NCBI GenBank assembly: GCA_004210805.1
Contig: SDXZ01000069.1
Location: 1-36,464, forward strand
DNA length: 36,464 nucleotides
DNA from: Acidovorax sp.
Lineage (GTDB): Bacteria > Pseudomonadota > Gammaproteobacteria > Burkholderiales > Burkholderiaceae_C
Direction of reading: 5' to 3'
In this document: positions 24,765 through 32,643 of the stretch, one piece after another
Position numbering within the stretch: the first letter of the stretch is position 1
How the letters are laid out: every line of letters starts with the position of its first letter
Translations under genes and position numbers: made by a program
Notes under the pieces: generated by a model
Seen by the model: only the letters and a program-made list of their open reading frames with translations
Told to the model about the DNA's origin: nothing
The model's database searches: none

Positions 24765-25337
24765 ATGATGGCCATGCTGTGCACCCTGCGCCGCTGGCTG
24801 CGCGGCCTGGAACCCCGGGCGCGCACGCACCTGGACCGCAGCTGGCTGGCCAGCCTGCGCCCCTGGCTGGAGCGGCGCGAGCTGTTCCGCTTTCAGCGCC
24901 AGCCGCTGGCGCGCGGTGTGGCGGCCGGCATGTTTTGCGGGCTCATCCCCGGGCCGCTGCAGATTCCGGGCACGCTGCTGGTGTGCGCAGGGATTCGCGG
25001 CAACGTCGTGGCCGGCGGCGTGGCCACGTTCTACACCAACCCCTTCACCACCGTGCCGCTGTATGCGCTGGCTTTCTACCTGGGGGCGCTGGTGATGCCC
25101 GGCACACAGACGCTGCCCCCGTGGAGCAGCGTGGCACCGGGCGGTGATTTTTCAGTGCAGGCGATGGCCGCCTGGATCCAGGCCCTGGGCACACCGCTGC
25201 TGGTCGGCCTGCCCACGCTGGGCCTGCTGCTCGCGGCGCTGGGGTATGCGGCGGTGCAGCTGATGTGGCTGGCACCGGCATGGCAACGCAAGTGCCGGCT
25301 GGTGCGCTCTCGGCAGGCGTCGGGATTGCGGCCTTAG
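24765..25337 (+). CDS. DUF2062 family membrane protein
   Basis: 190 residues from the ATG at 24765, seven bases past the stop of the small gene. The N-terminal third is basic and amphipathic. Hydrophobic segments follow at about 53-82, 90-112 and 145-178. The strings LARGVAAGMFCGLIPGPLQ and FYTNPFTTVPLYALAFYLG are the DUF2062 hallmark. The function of this family is not established; members occur next to transport and envelope genes. It is probably the last gene of the terC operon. Its TAG stop shares bases with the convergent gene's stop (TTAG at 25334-25337). Confidence 0.88.
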   Translation: MMAMLCTLRRWLRGLEPRARTHLDRSWLASLRPWLERRELFRFQRQPLARGVAAGMFCGLIPGPLQIPGTLLVCAGIRGNVVAGGVATFYTNPFTTVPLYALAFYLGALVMPGTQTLPPWSSVAPGGDFSVQAMAAWIQALGTPLLVGLPTLGLLLAALGYAAVQLMWLAPAWQRKCRLVRSRQASGLRP

Positions 25338-25603
25338 GGCTTCGCCGGGCCGGTATCAGGCCGGTTCTCCTTCTTCCTGAACTTCTGCGCCAGCGTCTCC
25401 ACCAGGCCGATGGTCCAACACATGGGGCAGCCGCGCATCGCCACCAGCGCAATCGCCCCGGCAAGCAATGCCAGCCACGGGGCCTGATGCTGGTGGAGCC
25501 ATGCCCCATACAGGCACCCGAACGCGACCCCGCCGCGCAGAAGGTGCCCCGCCAGGCTGCGGCTCGCGAAAACGCCTGTCGCGCTTTTGGCCAGCAGCTT
25601 CAT
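25334..25603 (-). CDS. Small membrane protein of unknown function
   Basis: 89 residues with two hydrophobic segments (about 20-36 and 42-56) and a GCPMCWTIGL motif with two cysteines after the second segment, then a basic polar tail. A CxxC next to a membrane helix might bind a metal or heme or be redox-active, but nothing further can be said. I do not recognise a named family. The start ATG at 25603 is the first in frame. It is convergent with the DUF2062 gene, overlapping it at the stop codons. Confidence 0.72.
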   Translation of the reverse strand: MKLLAKSATGVFASRSLAGHLLRGGVAFGCLYGAWLHQHQAPWLALLAGAIALVAMRGCPMCWTIGLVETLAQKFRKKENRPDTGPAKP

Positions 25604-25682
25604 CGCACGGGCCCCTGTGCTGCGCCGGTCACCCTGCGTGCTACCCGCGTCCCGGTTTCAACACTCTTTTGATACGACATGG

Positions 25683-25758
25683 GGCTTCCTTGGCTGCCGT
25701 ACAAAACGCGGCATCCCTGCAAAGAGCGGCCGCCGTCGCAAAAGGATTCAAGGAAGCC
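25683..25758. repeat. Long-loop perfect inverted repeat
   Basis: GGCTTCCTTG at 25683-25692 is matched by CAAGGAAGCC at 25749-25758, 56 bases apart, in the gap before the Bug receptor terminator. Its role is unclear; the right arm abuts the terminator's A-run. Confidence 0.5.
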
Positions 25759-25798
25759 AAAAAAAAGCTGACGGTGGCGGTGCCGACGGCAGCGTCAG
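25759..25798 (-). terminator. Rho-independent terminator of the monooxygenase/Bug unit
   Basis: On the minus strand CTGACG-n19-CGTCAG, with an internal GCCGTCGGC palindrome, is followed by C and eight T. The left arm includes the TGA stop codon of the Bug receptor gene, so termination begins at the last codon. Confidence 0.8.
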
Positions 25799-26763
25799 TC
25801 CAGCTTCACGCCCACCTTGGTGATCACCCGGCCCCACTTCTCCCGCTCGGCACGCGCAAAGCTCCCCATCTGCGCCGCGGTGCCGGGCATGGGCTCCACG
25901 CCCAGGGCCTGCAGGCGTGCCTTGGTGCGCGTGTCGGCCAGGGCGGTCTGCAGCGCCTTGCTGAAGTTCGCCACCGCCTCGGGCGGGGTGCCGGTGGGCG
26001 CCACCACACCTTGCCAGGCATAGCCCTCAAAGCCCTGCAGGCCTTGCTCTGAAATGGTGGGCACATCGGGCATGGTGCCCACACGCTGCGGGCTGGCCAC
26101 ACCAATGGCCTTGACCTTGCCGCTGGCCAGGAACGGGTACACCGTGGCGCTGTCGATCCACATCGCGGGCACCTGGCCGCCGATCACATCCTGGATCGCA
26201 GGGGCTGCGCCCCGGTAGGGCACGTGGGTGAGCTTGAGGCCGCTCTGCTCGCGGAACAGCTCGCCCACCAGATGGTGCGGGCTGCCCGGCCCGGCCGACG
26301 CCCAGTTCACGCCATCAGGCATCCCCTTGGCCCAGGCCATGAACTCCTTGAGATTCTTGGCTGGCACGTTGTTGGACACCACCAGGAACATCGGGAAGCG
26401 CACTAGCAACCCCACGGGCTGGAAGTCCTTCTCGGCGTTGTAGCTGAGCTTACTGAACAGGAAGGGGTTGGCCGCCAGCGTGGCGAAGTCGGCCGAGAAA
26501 ATGAGGTTGCCGTAGTCCTTGTTGCGTGCGCTGTACTCCGCGGCGATGTTGGTGCCCGCGCCCGGCTTGTTGTTGATGACGATGGGTCGACCCAGCGTCG
26601 CCGACATCGACTCGGCAATCGTGCGCGCCACGATGTCGGAGCCGCCACCGGCGGCGTAGCCCACCACCCATTCGAGCGGCTTCTGGTCTTGGGCGGTGGC
26701 GGGCAGGGACAGTGGGGCGAGTGCCAGGGCACCGAGGGTGGCGAGGAAATGTTTGCGCAGCAT
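25795..26763 (-). CDS. Bug/TctC-type tripartite tricarboxylate receptor protein
   Basis: 322 residues with an N-terminal signal peptide (MLRKHFLATLGALALAPLSL, cleavage near PATAQ). The mature part matches the Bug family: WVVGYAAGGGSDIVARTIAESM, GRPIVINNKPGAGTNIAAEY, VPYRGAAPAIQDVIGGQVPAMW, and AWQGVVAPTGTPPEAV. It is a periplasmic receptor for carboxylates or other small anions. No TctA/TctB membrane partners are in the window; this is common for Bug proteins, which are often orphans in this group. It follows the DUF2783 gene on the same strand about 100 bases further on and is the last gene of the unit, ending in a strong terminator. The ligand is likely the substrate of the neighbouring monooxygenase, by context only. 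Confidence 0.93.
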   Translation of the reverse strand: MLRKHFLATLGALALAPLSLPATAQDQKPLEWVVGYAAGGGSDIVARTIAESMSATLGRPIVINNKPGAGTNIAAEYSARNKDYGNLIFSADFATLAANPFLFSKLSYNAEKDFQPVGLLVRFPMFLVVSNNVPAKNLKEFMAWAKGMPDGVNWASAGPGSPHHLVGELFREQSGLKLTHVPYRGAAPAIQDVIGGQVPAMWIDSATVYPFLASGKVKAIGVASPQRVGTMPDVPTISEQGLQGFEGYAWQGVVAPTGTPPEAVANFSKALQTALADTRTKARLQALGVEPMPGTAAQMGSFARAEREKWGRVITKVGVKLD

Positions 26764-26864
26764 GGGTTTGTCTCCGGGTGGTTGTGATGCGGTCGAGGCA
26801 GGGGCTGCAGTGCACCGTCTTTGCGATGCTGCTGCGGCCGGGGGAAAAGGGTCCGGGCCGGCGT

Positions 26865-27128
26865 TCAGGCCATGGCGTGCGAGGGCAGGGCCGGTGTGAT
26901 GGCCTCATGGCCTGCCGCATTGGCGGTGGCCGAGTTCAGGCCCACCGTGCCGCGCGCCAGCCGCAGCGCGTCGCACAGCGTGGCCTGCTCGCCGATGTGG
27001 TTGGCCAGCAGCAGTACCAGGCGCGCGTTCGTTGCATGGCTCTCGGCGGTCGACAGGCCCTGGTGCGCATTGATAAGCGCTTCATAAAAGTCATCGCAGG
27101 CCTGCAGATGGGGCTGGGTATTGAGCAT
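26865..27128 (-). CDS. DUF2783 family protein
   Basis: 87 residues starting MLNTQPHLQACDDFYEALIN at 27128; GGAGCTCC is just upstream. A longer reading from 27227 would overlap the monooxygenase and is unlikely. It is helical, with ARLVLLLANHIGEQATLCDALRLARG, a pattern I associate with DUF2783, a small protein usually next to FAD-dependent hydroxylases. It lies 19 bases after the monooxygenase gene on the same strand, so it is probably a subunit or accessory of that enzyme. Its role is not established. Confidence 0.82.
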   Translation of the reverse strand: MLNTQPHLQACDDFYEALINAHQGLSTAESHATNARLVLLLANHIGEQATLCDALRLARGTVGLNSATANAAGHEAITPALPSHAMA

Positions 27129-27147
27129 GTTTGGGAGCTCCTTGGAT

Positions 27148-28800
27148 TCAGGCGTGGGTCGCAGTGGCCCGGGCCAGGGCCGCGCGCACTGCAGCTTGAG
27201 CAGGCGCGCGCCAGCGGGCGCAGACATGCTGGTCGGGGCGCACCAGGTAGGCGGTGCCGGGCAGGGCGTCCAGCCGCTGGTTGGCTAGGCCCTCGGTGTC
27301 CAGCACGTCCACGCCGATCTGCAGCACCTGCACCTGCGGCATGCCAAACGCCCACGCCGGTGCAGCGCCAAAGACGATGAGCGTGAACTCAGGCCCCAGC
27401 GCGCGCAGCAGCCAAGTTGGCTGGCCCTGGCGTGCGAGTGGTGCGTCCAGCAACACGGCACCCGGCACCTGCGTGCCCGCGAAGGCGTCGATATCGGGCG
27501 TGTTCAAAGGCGATGTATGCAGCGTGGCCGGCACCGACAGGCGCCCGCTGTTGACGATGCGCCGCGCAAACGCATGGTCGCGCGCCAGGTGCAGTGCGGC
27601 GTCGCGGAACAGCCGACTGACCTCGCTCTTGGGCGTGATGAAGTCGGTGGCGCGCGTGGAGTTGGCAATGTTCTCGTCGGCCGCGTACTCTCGCTCGGGG
27701 CCGTAGGTGGCGACCAGCGCAGGGCTGGCGCGGCCCTGCAGAACCCAGTCGAGCTTCCAGGCCAGGTTCTCCGCATCCTGCACGCCGCTGTTGGCGCCGC
27801 GTGCGCCGAAGGGTGACACACCGTGGGCACTGTCGCCCACAAAAATCAAGCGGTCGTGCACGAAGCGGTCCATGCGCAGGCAGGCAAAGGTGTAGACGCT
27901 CGCCCAGTCCAGCTCGAACCGTGCGTCGGGTCCCAGCAGCGCCTGCACGCGCGGCAGGATGTTCTCGGGTTTCTTTTCTTCCTCGGGGTCGGCGTCCCAC
28001 CCCAATTGAAAGTCGATGCGCCACACGTTGTCGGGCTGGCGGTGCAGCAGCACGCTCTGGCCGGGGTGAAACGGCGGATCGAACCAGAACCAGCGCTCGG
28101 TCGGAAACTCTGCACCTCCGGCGAGCTTCACGTCGGCGATGAGGAACCGGTCCTTGAAGATGCGGCCTTTGCTTTCCAGGCCCAGCATCTGCCGCATCGG
28201 GGAACGTGATCCGTCGCACGCGGCCACCCATTGCGCGCCGATGCGGTAGTCGCCCTCGGGCGTGGCCACGGTCAGCAACGCGCCGTCGCCATGCTGCTCC
28301 ACGGCGGTCACCTGGTTGTGCCAGCGGATGTCGATGCCCGGCAGCTGCAACGCGCGCTCCACCAGGTAGGCCTCGGCGTAGTACTGCTGCAGGTTGATGA
28401 AGGCCGGGCGCTCATGGCCGGGCTCGGGCAGCAGGTTGAACTCATACAGCTGCTCGTCCTGCAGAAACACCTTGCCCACATTCCACGACACGCCCTTGTC
28501 CACCATGCGCTGGCCCACGCCCAGGCGGTCCCAGATCTCCAGCGTGCGCTTGGCAAAGCAGATGGCGCGCGAGCCGGTGGAAAGCTTGTGGTCGTTGTCC
28601 AGCACCACCACACGCTGCCCGCGCTGCGCCAGGTCAATGGCCAGCGACAGGCCCACGGGCCCTGCACCCACGATGACCACGGGGTGCGCTGCGGGCGTCG
28701 TGCTGTCTTGGTCGGGCGAGCGCACGTAGCCGAATTCGAGGGCCTGCACCTCGGCGCCGCTGGCGCGGAAGGCCTCGGGGGGGATGTCTCTGGGGTTCAT
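27148..28800 (-). CDS. FAD-dependent aromatic monooxygenase, MhpA/PheA type
   Basis: 550 residues from the ATG at 28800 (MNPRDIPPEAFRASGAEVQA). A Rossmann GxGxxG (GAGPVG at 45-50) opens the FAD domain, followed by the DG motif region (AACDGSRSPMRQMLG) and the GD motif (LIFVGDSAHGVSPFGARGANSGVQDAENLAWKL). These are the three fingerprints of class A flavoprotein hydroxylases. The C-terminal third resembles the thioredoxin-like extension of MhpA/phenol hydroxylases. NAD(P)H-dependent ring hydroxylation of a phenolic or aromatic acid is the expected reaction; the exact substrate is unknown. It follows the MBL-fold gene after 195 bases that contain a family 2 repeat, and precedes the DUF2783 gene. 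Confidence 0.92.
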   Translation of the reverse strand: MNPRDIPPEAFRASGAEVQALEFGYVRSPDQDSTTPAAHPVVIVGAGPVGLSLAIDLAQRGQRVVVLDNDHKLSTGSRAICFAKRTLEIWDRLGVGQRMVDKGVSWNVGKVFLQDEQLYEFNLLPEPGHERPAFINLQQYYAEAYLVERALQLPGIDIRWHNQVTAVEQHGDGALLTVATPEGDYRIGAQWVAACDGSRSPMRQMLGLESKGRIFKDRFLIADVKLAGGAEFPTERWFWFDPPFHPGQSVLLHRQPDNVWRIDFQLGWDADPEEEKKPENILPRVQALLGPDARFELDWASVYTFACLRMDRFVHDRLIFVGDSAHGVSPFGARGANSGVQDAENLAWKLDWVLQGRASPALVATYGPEREYAADENIANSTRATDFITPKSEVSRLFRDAALHLARDHAFARRIVNSGRLSVPATLHTSPLNTPDIDAFAGTQVPGAVLLDAPLARQGQPTWLLRALGPEFTLIVFGAAPAWAFGMPQVQVLQIGVDVLDTEGLANQRLDALPGTAYLVRPDQHVCARWRAPAQAAVRAALARATATHA

Positions 28801-28860
28801 GGCGTCATGACCTTTGTGTCTTGGATCGAGCCGGGCGCTGCTCTGGGAACGGACCTTTGC

Positions 28861-28988
28861 AACTGGCGCAGCCCCCAAGCGAGGGACGCCAAGCCAGGGC
28901 CGCCCCGCAGCGAGGGCGTCGTCCCCCTTCCCGCAGCGCGCAGCGGTGCGAGAGAAGAGGGAAGGCGCGCAGCGCCTCAGGGGGGTGT
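28861..28988. repeat. Structured repeat, family 2, copy B
   Basis: Matches 5198-5324. The central hairpin is CGCAGCGC-GCA-GCGGTGCG, at the same position and with the same flanks (CCTTCC before, AGAGAAG after) as the CGAATTGC stem of copy A, but with a different stem sequence. AGGCGC-GCA-GCGCCT follows. It lies between the stop of the MBL-fold gene and the monooxygenase start. Confidence 0.8.
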
Positions 28989-28995
28989 TCTCTAT

Positions 28996-29952
28996 TCAAC
29001 CTTCCAGGGATTTCCACATCTGCACATCCCGTTCGGCCGTCCAGATGCGCGGGTCCGGGTACTGCGTGGCCTCGTCGTAAGCGCGGGTCACGTCAAACGG
29101 CATGCAGTGGTTGAAGATGACCCAGTGCCCATACTTGGGCTGCAGCTTCGCGAACGTGGCTTCGTAGACCTTGCGCAGGTCCTCGCCTTGGGCGGCGCTG
29201 GCCTTCACGCTCTCGTACAGGTCGCTGATGAAGGCGCGCGTGCCGGCCAGGCCGGCCTGTACCTGCTCGGGCGTCTGCAGCGCGGCGCCGCGGCCGGGCA
29301 CCAGCTTCTCGGGCTTCAGGGCGGCCAGGTTGTCCAGGGTCTGCGGCCAGTCCTGGAAGTACGCATCGCCCGCATACGGCGTGGCGTCGAACTCCACCAG
29401 GTCGCCGCTGAACAGGATCTTTTCCGCAGGCAACCAGGCCACCGTGTCGCCCTTGGTGTGGCCACGGCCCAGCTGCAGGATCTGCACTTCGAGCTTGCCC
29501 AGCCACAGGGTCATCTTCTTGTTGAAGGTCATGGTCGGCCAGGTCAGGCCGTCCGGCACGCTCTCCACGTTCTGGAACAGGCGCGGGAAGCGGCCGATCT
29601 CGCTGTCCTTGTCGAACTGGCCGCGCTCGACGATCAAATCGCGTGTGTCCTCGCTGGCAATGATGTGCTCGGCCCCGTAGGCGCTGGCGCCCAGCACCCG
29701 TACTGCGTGGTAGTGCGACAGCAGCACGTACTTGATGGGCTTGTCGGTCACTTCGCGGATGCGGCGGATTACGTCCTGTGCCATCACTGGCGTCGCCTGG
29801 GTGTCGATGACCATCACGGCGTCGTCGCCAATGATGATCCCGGTGTTGGGGTCGCCCTCGGCCGTGTAGGCATAGGCATGGTCGGAGAGCTTGTCGAAGC
29901 TCACTTTCTTGACTTCCAGGTCGGCGGCGGAGGCGAAGGTCTTGGTGGTCAT
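28996..29952 (-). CDS. MBL-fold hydrolase-like protein of the monooxygenase cluster
   Basis: 318 residues from the ATG at 29952; an ATG ten codons earlier (29982) lies in the regulatory region and is less likely. The MBL fold is clear: GIIIGDDAVMVIDTQATPVMAQDV, KPIKYVLLSHYHAVRVLGA, LGRGHTKGDTVAWLPAEKILFSGDLVEF. In the HxHxDH motif H80 and H82 are kept, but D84 and H85 positions are V and R. H165 and D184 are present. This would keep a first metal site (H80, H82, H165) and lose most of the second. No signal peptide, so cytoplasmic. It is the first gene of the divergent cluster and may hydrolyse a thioester or lactone in the same pathway. Confidence 0.87.
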   Translation of the reverse strand: MTTKTFASAADLEVKKVSFDKLSDHAYAYTAEGDPNTGIIIGDDAVMVIDTQATPVMAQDVIRRIREVTDKPIKYVLLSHYHAVRVLGASAYGAEHIIASEDTRDLIVERGQFDKDSEIGRFPRLFQNVESVPDGLTWPTMTFNKKMTLWLGKLEVQILQLGRGHTKGDTVAWLPAEKILFSGDLVEFDATPYAGDAYFQDWPQTLDNLAALKPEKLVPGRGAALQTPEQVQAGLAGTRAFISDLYESVKASAAQGEDLRKVYEATFAKLQPKYGHWVIFNHCMPFDVTRAYDEATQYPDPRIWTAERDVQMWKSLEG

Positions 29953-29998
29953 GGAGATGTAATTCGTTATAGGTGAATGCATTTATCTAAACGGAATG

Positions 29999-30016
29999 AT
30001 TTGATCGTAGTCAAAT
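29999..30016. promoter_or_regulatory. Palindrome in the IclR-MBL divergent region
   Basis: ATTTGA-tcgtag-TCAAAT, between the divergent starts. It is flanked by two related motifs beginning GCATTT (29979 and 30035). This is a likely IclR-family operator. Confidence 0.6.
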
Positions 30017-30097
30017 AATTCGCTCATGTCTAACGCATTTGTTTAGGTGAAAACCCGAAGGGGGTGGGCTGCCCGTGCGCCGTGGACAATCAACGCC

Positions 30098-30916
30098 ATG
30101 GCCACCTCTGCACCCGACACGCCCCGCCCCGATGACGAAGACGACAGCAGCCCGCGCACGCCGCGCGGCATCCAGAGCGTGGAGGTCGGCGGGCAGCTGC
30201 TCAAGGTGCTGGCGCGCACCGGGCGGCGCATGGCGCTCAAGGACCTGGCCCGCGCGGCCGACATGACCGCGGCCAAGGCGCATCCCTATCTGGTGAGTTT
30301 TGGAAAACTGGGCCTGATCGAACAGGACACAGTGAGCGGCCACTACGGTCTGGGCCCCCTGGCCATGCAGCTTGGGCTCATCAGCCTGCAGCAGGTCGAC
30401 CCGGTGCGGCTGGCGATTGCCGAGCTGCCTGCGCTGGCCCAGCGCATCGGCTACACCGTGTCGGCATCGGTCTGGGGCGACAACGGCCCCACCATCATCC
30501 GCGTCGAAGAAGGCCCGACGGCCGTGTACGTGGCCATGCGCCATGGCACCACGGCATCGGTGCGGCACACGGCCACCGGCAAGGTGTTTGCCGCCTTTGG
30601 CCCGCGCGAGCGCGCGGCCGCAGCACTGGCGGCCGAAGGTTTTTCCGGCGCGCTGGACGAGCCCGCGTTTGCCGCCGAACTGGCCGCCGTGCGCACCCAC
30701 CACATCAGCGAGGTCACGGACCAGCTCCTGCCCGGTATCAGCGCCCTGGCCACCCCGGTGTTCGACGGCTTTGGCCAACTGGTGTTGTGCCTGGCCGCCA
30801 TCGGCCCGAGCGCCACATTGCAGACCGGCCCGGACGGAGCCCCTGCGCAGCATCTGCGGGCCGCAGCGCTGGGGCTCTCGCAGCGGCTGGGCGCAGCGCA
30901 GGGCGGCGGTGCGTGA
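30098..30916 (+). CDS. IclR-family transcriptional regulator
   Basis: 272 residues from the ATG at 30098; a GTG at 30047 would add 17 residues not resembling the family. A polar leader (about 1-22) precedes the winged helix-turn-helix (GIQSVEVGGQLLKVLARTGRRMALKDLARAADMTAAKAHPYL). The effector domain contains YTVSASVWGDNGPTIIRVEEG, HTATGKVFAAFGP and ISALATPVFDGFGQLVLCLA, all typical. Divergent from the MBL/monooxygenase/DUF2783/Bug unit with a palindrome in between, it is the likely regulator of that unit, responding to the pathway substrate or an intermediate. Confidence 0.93.
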   Translation: MATSAPDTPRPDDEDDSSPRTPRGIQSVEVGGQLLKVLARTGRRMALKDLARAADMTAAKAHPYLVSFGKLGLIEQDTVSGHYGLGPLAMQLGLISLQQVDPVRLAIAELPALAQRIGYTVSASVWGDNGPTIIRVEEGPTAVYVAMRHGTTASVRHTATGKVFAAFGPRERAAAALAAEGFSGALDEPAFAAELAAVRTHHISEVTDQLLPGISALATPVFDGFGQLVLCLAAIGPSATLQTGPDGAPAQHLRAAALGLSQRLGAAQGGGA

Positions 30917-30937
30917 CCTGCTGGCCGGCCCCGGGGG

Positions 30938-31543
30938 TCAGCCGCGCTGCATGCGGGCCTTGATGCGGCTGAGCGCAACGGGCGTGACGCGCACATAGCT
31001 GGCGATGTCGCGCTGGCGCAGCTGCGCAGCGACAGGGCCCTGGGTCAGCAGGAAGCGGCGATAGCGTTCCTGCGGCGAGAGCGTCAGGAGCTCCATCTCG
31101 CGCTGTTCCTTGCGTTGGCCGTAGAGGCGGTACGCGTTGCTGAGCGCGCGCTGCCATTCGATGTGGCGCCCTGCCAGCGCTTCCAGCACGCCGTGGTCTA
31201 TCTGGTCCACGCTGCAGGGGCCGCCCTCGGCCACGGCGGCGTAGCTGGTCACCCCACCGGGCTCAAGCGCGGTCAGGCTCGCAAAGCACATGCCGGCCGG
31301 CACAAAACCCTTGACCCATGCATCCCCCGCCGGGGTCTCGTAGACCATCTTGATGAGCCCTTGGGTCACCACAAACACGCGGGGCAGCACGTCACCCGCT
31401 TGAAACAGCGCTTCGCCGGCCTGCAGCCCGCGGCGGGTGGCGGCCGCTTCAAAGGTCTGCCACTCGGGCAGCGGGCCTTGCGCGAGCTGTTCCATGACGT
31501 CACGCGCAGAACAAGCCGGGGCAGATGCAGAAGAGGGGGCCAA
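30938..31543 (-). CDS. Crp/Fnr-family regulator
   Basis: 201 residues from a TTG at 31543 that has GGAG seven bases upstream; the first ATG (31495) has no binding site. The cyclic-nucleotide-binding-like N-domain has GEALFQAGDVLPRVFVVTQGLIKMVYETPAGDAWVKGFVPAGMCF and SVDQIDHGVLEAL; the C-terminal helix-turn-helix (LRQRDIASYVRVTPVALSRIKARMQ) is short but present. No Fnr-type N-terminal cysteine cluster, so it is more like the small-ligand or stress-sensing members. It is convergent with the IclR gene, 21 bases apart at the 3' ends. Its target is unknown. Confidence 0.88.
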   Translation of the reverse strand: MAPSSASAPACSARDVMEQLAQGPLPEWQTFEAAATRRGLQAGEALFQAGDVLPRVFVVTQGLIKMVYETPAGDAWVKGFVPAGMCFASLTALEPGGVTSYAAVAEGGPCSVDQIDHGVLEALAGRHIEWQRALSNAYRLYGQRKEQREMELLTLSPQERYRRFLLTQGPVAAQLRQRDIASYVRVTPVALSRIKARMQRG

Positions 31544-31645
31544 AGCGTGTCTCCGTTAACCCAGGTTATCGCCAGAGGACCGAAGCATCTCCACACTGCG
31601 GTGGGCGTGACGCCCGTGACCTGTTCCTTGTGGAGGTGTTTCGTG

Positions 31646-32101
31646 ATGCAGCGGTTTTTTCTGCCACCCGTCGCTTGGGTGGTTTCGGTGGTGGCCATGG
31701 TGATTTTGCAGCGCGCTTGGCCTGTGTGGCGCGTGCCGGAGCTTGCCAGTGCCTGGACGGGCCCCGTGGGCTTGGCGCTCGGGCTGGTGGGCCTGACCAT
31801 CGCGCAGTGGCACGCGCGGCTGTTTCGGCGCATCGGCACCAACATCAACACCTTTCGCGAGCCCGACAAGCTGACCACCGCAGGGCTCTTTGCGCACACG
31901 CGCAACCCCATGTATTTGGGCATGCTCCTGGCGTTGGTCGGTGTGGCGGTGGCGCTCGGGGCGCTGTCGGCCTGGCTTCCCGTGCTGTGGTTCTTCGGCC
32001 TTGCCCAAGCTTGGTACATCCCGGCAGAAGAGCGCAACTTGTCCGCCCGATTCGGCAGCCAGTACCAAGACTACTGCCGGGATGTGCGGCGCTGGATCTG
32101 A
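31646..32101 (+). CDS. Isoprenylcysteine carboxyl methyltransferase family membrane protein
   Basis: 151 residues from the ATG at 31646, with GGAGG about ten bases upstream. It has three or four hydrophobic segments and the PEMT/ICMT signature near the C-terminus: AHTRNPMYLGMLLALVG, then WYIPAEERNLSARFGSQYQDYCRDVRRW. Enzymes of this fold (PF04191) use S-adenosylmethionine to methylate lipids or other hydrophobic substrates; the bacterial substrate is unknown. It begins about 100 bases from the divergent Crp/Fnr gene, which might control it. No partner follows. Confidence 0.88.
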   Translation: MQRFFLPPVAWVVSVVAMVILQRAWPVWRVPELASAWTGPVGLALGLVGLTIAQWHARLFRRIGTNINTFREPDKLTTAGLFAHTRNPMYLGMLLALVGVAVALGALSAWLPVLWFFGLAQAWYIPAEERNLSARFGSQYQDYCRDVRRWI

Positions 32102-32643
32102 TCTATCCGGGAGCGATCCGGACGACCGTGTCCGGGGTGCGGCGGGTGCACCCGGCGCAGGACTTCGTTGAACCTGCCCAGCTCGCCGGACCCTCGCGTA
32201 TCGAAATTGCTGCATCTCGCCGCAGAAAATTAGCCCTGCCTGACGCCGCCGCACCCGTCTGGCCGGCATCCAATGAACCCTGCGCTCCCCTAGCGGAGCC
32301 TCCCGCCCTGCGGGCTCTGCGCCACCCCCTGGCTCGCCTCGCGCGGGCTGGTCATCCTGCGCCAGAACCCATTCTCCGGATCCCGGCCCTGTGTGCCGAT
32401 CACCGCATGCGCCAGTGACGACGTCGCTCGTGTAGGACTCGCCACCCTTTTTTCCGTGAATTAAGCTGACCCGGTGGCCGCGCTGGTGTTTCTAAAATAT
32501 TCATTCGCCAACAATTTTTAGAGTACTCCTGGTCTCCCTCTCTACGGACTTGAATCGCGGGGAAGCCATGGAAGCTGATCGTGATATTGCTGCGGAGCAT
32601 CTGCCGCATGCGCTAACGGGTCAAAACGTCGAAAGGGCAAAGA
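32102..32643. other. Noncoding region ahead of the KaiC-like gene
   Basis: About 540 bases without a supported gene. It includes a GC-rich hairpin-prone stretch at about 32284-32330 (GAGCC / GGCTC arms) and, nearer the KaiC gene, an AT-rich inverted repeat (32491-32522). One short frame at 32550 overlaps the KaiC start in another phase and looks spurious. Confidence 0.5.
32491..32522. promoter_or_regulatory. AT-rich inverted repeat upstream of the KaiC-like gene
   Basis: TCTAAAA-n18-TTTTAGA in a locally AT-rich segment, about 120 bases before the TTG start. It contains TAAAAT, which could be a -10 element. Confidence 0.4.

Noticed and set aside
31554-31571. GTTAACC/GGTTATC near-palindrome before the Crp/Fnr gene
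   Set aside because: Considered as an autoregulatory site, but it is imperfect, short and does not match the TGTGA or TTGAT half-sites of Crp/Fnr proteins.
32284-32330. GC-rich hairpin region as a third repeat family
   Set aside because: Only one copy was seen in the window, so it cannot be called a repeat from this sequence.
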